Source: Siphonodentalium dalli
Taxonomy: Eukaryota; Mollusca; Scaphopoda; Gadilida; Siphonodentaliidae
DNA length: 64,000 nucleotides
NCBI GenBank assembly: GCA_032622095.1
Contig: CP136064.1
Span: 274,185,614 to 274,249,613 of the forward strand
Direction of reading: 5' to 3'
In this document: positions 58,401 to 64,000 of the stretch, one piece after another
How positions within the stretch are numbered: position 1 is the first letter of the stretch
Layout: each line of letters begins with the position of its first letter
Position numbers and translations under genes: made by a program
The notes under the pieces: model-generated
Database searches by the model: none
What the model was told of the DNA's origin: nothing
What the model saw: only the letters and a program-made list of their open reading frames with translations

Positions 58401-60964
58401 AGTGACTTTATGGCCATTGATGTGGTGTTGGTGTATGTATTGCTTGTCTATTTGACCATGTGAGTGGATAATATGTATACAGGGGATGACCTTATGGTCA
58501 ATGGTGAGATGGATGGGTATACAAGGAGTGACTATATGGTTATGGGTCATGTTTAGGAGTATACTCGGTGTGCCTGCATTGTGACCCGTGGCTGTATGGT
58601 CATCCGTGGTCATGGGTCAGGTGTACATGTATACAGTGGGTCACTATATTATGTATATGGTGTTTATGTATATATGGAATGACTGTGTGATAATGGGTGA
58701 CTTTCCACGCTTAACGTTTCCTCCATGTACATAAACACCACCAAGACGGAGAACTCTATGACATGACCTCTCTATTGACTAGCATATCCTTGAGTTATTG
58801 TGGAAAGCGATAGCCACCCAAGATACACATGAACAACCCACCATTACACCAGTCACTCCATTTGTATATAAACGCCACACAAATGGACCATACAACCACT
58901 ACATGTATACATATTCGACATACCCATGACCATACCCATGAGTCAATCTAGGTATACATATACACATCACCAATGGTGAGCCCTTCCAGATATACCAATA
59001 CCCGCACATACGACCATAAGTTCCATACTTGCCATAATCATACACGCCATCCATGATCATACATCTACTCCCTATACACCCCAATGATAACACATCCACA
59101 ACATATATCAATATACGTCCCACCCGTTACCAACAGTCATATTGGACCAGAATACACACATATCATGGTTCATCTCAGTTCCATCTCAAAGTTCTGCCAT
59201 TCCCTTTCAATAATATGACCAGAATCACAAAAGAGGTTCTCCGCAAAATCCATACTGCAACTTTAAAATGAATTTGTCATGCCCCATACGGAACTGAGAC
59301 AAACATAACAGAACGTAGTTGTCAGTTAATTAACAAACACGTATAATAACCAAGTGAGTCACAACTTGCTACCTTTTGGTTGCCATTTTGGAAGCCATCT
59401 TGAGCAATTCAGTCTATCAACACCGTATAGTGTGACACATTTAAGATAGACAAAAACAATAAATACCTTTGATACCAAAGATAGTTGCATTTTACCTGAA
59501 AAAATGGTCGAACCCTGAAAAGTGAGTTTTTGCCGATATTTATGTCAAGTTTGTGAGTGAAAAAAATCTATATTTCTGGTGATGTCAGTGGTGACAAAAG
59601 TAAAAATGATCCATGGTGCATCAGACATGTCAGTATTCAATGTATAGAATACAGAATAGCCAATTGTATACATCAACTACAACTTGTAAGCGATTGCAAG
59701 ACACCCTGGGGCAATATTTACCATTTACATATATTTTGGCGGCCATTTTGAGTCAGGATAAGAATTTTGGTTTCAGTGAGTTTAAATATTCATAGGTAAT
59801 GATATGCCTCACTTACTTTACAAAGTTCTTTTCATTTTTTGTTGAAATATGACAAGAATCCCAATTGTGATTTTTTGGGAAATGTTATACCGCATTCTGT
59901 AAAATCGAATTTTTGAGGGATCGGAAGGGGCTAGGACCCCAATAATTCCATATTTAATTGCTCCAATCATCAGTTAATATACAAAATACAAAATAAAGTC
60001 ATATTACAATACCAGTTCCAATCAGCATTAATTGATCTAGAAGACATTTGTGAAAAAAATGTCTTATTTTCAACTTCCGGCGGTCATCTTGGATTGTGAG
60101 TTTCAATTTTTGGCCCAGAAAAGTGTCATTATGTCTTATCTTCACGGAAATATATACATTTGTATACATTTTACTAGATTTTCCAGCTATAATTTGCATA
60201 AAACTGGTCTGGTCTGAAAAATGGCGGCCATGATGGACGCCATCTTGCCTGTAGTCTACACGGCCACTTTTTTGTTTCTGGCTAACATTGCTTAGAAGTT
60301 GAAGGAAATAATACGGAACAAAACGATTGGGGGGAAGTTAGTTCCCATGGGGTGCAAGGGTACCCCTATTAGCTCCCGGACTAATACTATATAGCATGAT
60401 ATTATAGAATGATATTGGATTGGCAAGAAACTTGGTATTATAGCGGCATCCGTTTCGGAAGCCTCACAAGTTACTCGGGTTTGTTGCCACTGTGTCGTTT
60501 CAGCTATCTAGTTTAATTATCGAATTCCGACATACTTGGCTAACTGAGTGATCCCATATAACCGCCCATTATCGGAAATGTAATTAGTATAATGGAAATG
60601 GAACCAAGCTAACTGTTTTCTCGGCAGAAAAAAAAGGTCGTATAAATTGAAATTATGTGATGTCGAGGCATAAAGTTGTTTCAAATTTGTCGTATAAATT
60701 TCAAAACGTCGTAAAATTTTGCCGCGAAAAAAAATTTATTCAAAAAAAGTCGTATAAGCTCATTTCACAGTTTTCTCTTTATAGACTGGTGTAAAATCGT
60801 CAGTTTCACAATAATTCGATGCCCGGAATGCGTATCGATGGATTTGCTGCACTGTTGTTCTTCTGAATATAACATATCAAAATATAATCAGTTTTTTGTC
60901 TCTCCTGTAAAATGACTAAAAAGTGCGGGAATTTTGTATACGACATGTTTGAATCCCACCGACG
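55453..60964. mobile_element. 5.5-kb foldback transposon with 17-bp TIRs and ATAT duplication (copy B)
   Basis: Ends CGTCGGTGGGATTCAAA (55453-55469) and the exact inverse (60948-60964), flanked by ATAT at 55449-55452 and 60965-60968. Inside: borders rich in GTCGTA and GCGCGAAA words; a left arm from 55733; a minisatellite of GGAGTGACTATATGGTCATG type (57070-58690) that flips orientation near 58700; and a right arm ending at 60385 that is the inverse of the left arm. No transposase-like frame was found. The layout resembles foldback elements with repeat-filled arms. Confidence 0.85.
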
Positions 60965-60968
60965 ATAT

Positions 60969-61320
60969 GCATACCTGGAGTAACTATATGGTCATTGTGT
61001 TGGTGTTTATGTATATCTTGAATGTCTATTGACCATGGTGTTGATAATAGGCATACAGGGGTGACCGTATGGCTAATGGTGATGTGAATGGGTATACAAT
61101 GATTGACTTATGGTCATGAATGTGGAGATTATGAATACGGGGAGTGACCATGTGGTCACTGGTCATGTGTAGGTGTATACCCGGTGTGCATGCATTGTGA
61201 CTCATGGGTGTATGATCATTTGTGGTGTTTACGGGTATAACCAAGTACGGTTGTCTGGTCATGGATCAGGTGTATGTGTATAACGTGGGTGACTATATTG
61301 TCCTTTGTGTGGTGTTTGTA
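60969..61320. repeat. Continuation of the copy A minisatellite
   Basis: Resumes ATGCATACCTGGAGTAACTA after the inserted element and continues with GGTCA/GTGTATA-type units until a TA microsatellite at 61318. Confidence 0.8.
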
Positions 61321-61330
61321 TATATATATA

Positions 61331-61690
61331 TATACTAGCAGGGTTACCCGGCGTTGCCCAGGTTAATGCGATGTGAAACCATCTGTATGCTGTGGATATT
61401 TGTTGGTAATAGAAAATGCTCTTGCTTAAAGTGTTATACGTTTTCTCATAAATTGTATATTCAAATAGCATGATTATTACAGTCATGGAATATAAGTAGT
61501 GGCACACCTTGTCAATTGTCATTCTGTTATCGCGATTAATCCGTTCCACCAATAATGAAGTATTTATTTATTTACAACTGCGTATACATTAGACGTTATA
61601 ATATGATACATGGACATCGATAAAAGATGATAATTGGGTTTTACATATATTGAGATGTATCAATCAATCTAGTGGGTTGGACTATAAGAT
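61331..61690. repeat. Start of another repeat element after a TA run
   Basis: After (TA)n comes ACTAGCAGGGTTACCCGGCG and TTGCCCAGGTTAA. This CCCGGCGTTGCCC-type terminus after a TA microsatellite looks like the end of a dispersed invertebrate repeat, but I cannot name the family. Confidence 0.45.
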
Positions 61691-62028
61691 CTCGAGGACA
61701 CCTGGCTAACATATCTCCATGAAGATACAGATGTTTCAAAGAAATTTCCAGGTGCTCCTCTGTTCATGGTGCTATATATATTGGCTAAATATTCTCAGTT
61801 TAAACGAAATGTTGCTGCGCATATATATCAGCTAAATGTGCCAGGCACAGAGCGAGATTTTGAGTTGTTTACGTCAGTCGATGAGTCTGTTCTAAAACCC
61901 TTGTCAGATGTCAGTATTGGGAGGATCCTGAACAGTCTTGTGCTACTAACTGCATTTTCTTGTATTTCTATGTATCTCTTTTTGCTATCTCATTGTGTGA
62001 ATGCCCTGATTGCCATCCCCATATAAAT
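61687..62028 (+). pseudogene. Coding-like fragment of unknown identity
   Basis: A frame from about 61691 (after a stop at about 61683) to a stop at about 62026 reads DLEDTWLTYLHEDTDVSKKF, PGAPLFMVLYILAKYSQFKR and VPGTERDFELFTSVDESVLK. Amino-acid content and codon use look like real protein, unlike the surrounding repeats. The last 30 residues become hydrophobic, and no splice site is obvious. I do not recognise it. It lies between repeat ends, so it is probably a captured or transposon-borne gene fragment. Confidence 0.45.
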
Positions 62029-62129
62029 ATGACAGTTAAGAAGATATAATTGTTCAAGTGACTTAAGTGGGTCACCATATGTCGGGATTGTGAAATATGA
62101 ACGCCCAAAACTACTTAAAATGATATGGA

Positions 62130-64000
62130 GATGTCTGGGTGACTGTATATAACTTATATGTGGATAAAGGCGAATAGCAATCTTATCAATGATAGTGCAT
62201 ATCCGCTCGCCATCTGTGACGCAAACGACACCAAATGTGATTTAATTCATGGTATATCATTAGAGAAAAACGTGTATGAATTTGGTGGAAATTGGTGCCA
62301 AATATATTTGTATCAGCTTTTGCCTCTTTTGACATACTTAAACCACGCCCATTAGACTCATGGATGCATGATATACTGGCGATGATTATATATATGTTTG
62401 GTGATAATCAGCAACTAAACAAATTTTGGGAATAGTTATGATCCCACATCTCTCACTCAAACGACAGCAATTTGGCGTCTTTAAATCACACGATGATATT
62501 CCTCGCATCATAGAGAAGAATAATATATCAATTTGGTGGAAATCTGGGCTAAAAATAGTTTATTAAATCAATTGTTGATGCAACGCTGACTCGAACAACG
62601 CCATATTGCGAATGTGATTATGTATTCGTTTGGTGGAAATCGGCGACAAAACTATTTCACCATATTTTTTTAATTTTGCCAACCTCCCCCTTTTCTCCCC
62701 CTGACACCAACAGCGTCATTTTAGAAACGTTTAACCCGCACCATTATCTTCCTTGTAAAAAGTTACCTCTCTTAGAACGCCTTGGTGCCATCTCGATTGT
62801 ACCGCGTCAAGTTATATATAGAACGCACACAGACAGACAGACAGACAGCACGATTTGATTTCTTGTATCATTTGAGAAGAACGTGTCTGAATTTGATGGT
62901 AATTGGTACTAAAAATATTTTGTATCAGTTTTGGTGACCCTCCCGTCCCTATTTTGGACTCAAGCTGCACACACTAAGACTCATTGGAGATTAGAGATGC
63001 ATATATATGAAATTGGTGAAAATTGGCGAGTATACAAATTCGTATCAAATTTAAGGTCCCCATATCTCTCATCCATAGGGCATCAATTTGGTGTATCTAA
63101 ACCACACGATAAGATTCCGCGTATCACGGGGAAGAATATGTATCAATTTGGCGTAAATCGGCACTAAACATATAGATATAATTTTTTGTGTCCCTCTCAT
63201 CTCTATACACCACTGACTTGAATGGCCCCACTTGTGACATCCTTAAACCACACGATTACACTCCTGATATCATGGAGATGAGTGTTTATAAGTTTGGTTA
63301 TAATCCGCGACTAAACAATTTGTTTTATCAAATTTGGTGCCAATCCCTCCCCTCCCCATCTCTCTCCCAAACAGCACCACTATGGCGTTTTTAAATCACA
63401 CGATTAGATTCCTCGTATCATGGATAAGAACGTGTATCAATTTGGTGGAAATTGGCGCTAAAATAATTGTGCATCAATTTTGGTGCCCCTGTCCCTTTCA
63501 ATGCAAACCTGACTCGAATGATGCCACATTTGACAGATATAAGCCACGCCATTAGACTCATCATACCATAGGGATGATTTTGTATAAGTGTGGTGGCCAT
63601 CAGCGACTAAACCAATTATTATCAAATTTAGTGCCCACCCCCTCCCAATCTCTCATCCAAAAGACAACAATTTGGCGTTGTTAAATCGCAGAATTAGATT
63701 CCTTGTATCACGAAGAAGAATATATATAAATTTGGTGAAAATCGGCGCTAAAATTAGTTTTATCAATTTTGGTGCCCCTCTCCCCTTCCGTGCATCCCTG
63801 ACTCGAACGACGCCACTTTTGACATATTTAAATCACACCGTTGGATTCTTCATATCATGGGGATGATTATAGCTAAGTTTCGTGGCAATCGGCGACAGAA
63901 AAAAAATCTGCCCCTCCCCCTTCCGGGCACCCCTGACGCGAACGGCGCAACTTTTGCCATATTTAAACCACACCATTAGATTCCTCATATTATGGGGATG
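62130..64000. repeat. Degenerate tandem array of about 145-bp units, running off the right edge
   Basis: Units share AACGACGCCACTTTTGACAT, TTAAACCACACCATTAGATT, CATCATGGGGATGA and TTTGGTGGAAATCGGCGAC, with a C/T-rich CCCCTCCCC link. An (ACAG)n run at 62829-62849 may mark the end of one element copy. Short open frames here are repeat-derived. Confidence 0.8.

Noticed and set aside
44653-64000. A second protein-coding gene or a tRNA/rRNA gene in the right third
   Set aside because: I saw no exon chain, conserved domain or cloverleaf; only repeats and one orphan fragment.

Overview
The window is eukaryotic nuclear DNA from an invertebrate, most likely a mollusc or another lophotrochozoan. It is AT-rich and intron-rich, and it is packed with minisatellites, MITE-like inverted repeats and large foldback elements. 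The lineage call is inference from the style of the myosin protein and the repeat landscape; no taxon-specific marker is present.

One gene dominates the window. A class II (muscle-type) myosin heavy chain lies on the minus strand from its start codon at 44590 down to about 482. I could join 36 coding exons with consensus splice sites and consistent phases into one open frame of 1926 codons, a normal length for this family. Exons 1-18 encode the N-terminal SH3-like region, the motor (P-loop, switch I, switch II, lysine-rich loop 2, SH1/SH2 helix, converter) and the two light-chain-binding IQ helices. Exons 19-36 encode the coiled-coil rod. The motor is close to canonical. The distal rod and C-terminus look unusually divergent for a muscle myosin. 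A possible 5' UTR acceptor lies at 44652. The end of the gene is ambiguous: the last exon runs into GGTAAGTAG, which is both a perfect splice donor and an in-frame stop.

The introns hold most of the surprises. At five exons (2, 3, 31, 32, 36), sequence spanning an exon-intron junction has been tandemly duplicated and the copies are decaying. Two long minisatellites (about 42 bp at 3.2-4.2 kb, about 57 bp at 20.4-22.6 kb) create long but meaningless open frames. Introns also carry a nested palindromic element family (6.6, 10.1 and 18.9 kb), a TTAA-flanked piggyBac-like MITE (6.5 kb), a 5'-truncated non-LTR retrotransposon remnant (17.1-17.5 kb), a 3.3-kb foldback (24.1-27.4 kb) between direct repeats, and a MITE present at both 5.2 and 37.5 kb.

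From 44.65 kb to the right edge lies the 5' flank of the myosin gene, with no second gene I can support. It contains short tandem arrays (46.1 and 49.5 kb), a long inverted repeat at 46.7-49.0 kb with a TA-flanked MITE nested inside it, and a TTAA-flanked MITE at 51.5-52.1 kb. It also contains an approximately 8-kb complex of related foldback elements (53.35-61.3 kb), in which a 5.5-kb element with 17-bp terminal inverted repeats and an ATAT target duplication has inserted into a relative of itself. A degenerate tandem array from about 62.1 kb runs off the right edge. One coding-like fragment of unknown identity lies at about 61.69-62.03 kb.
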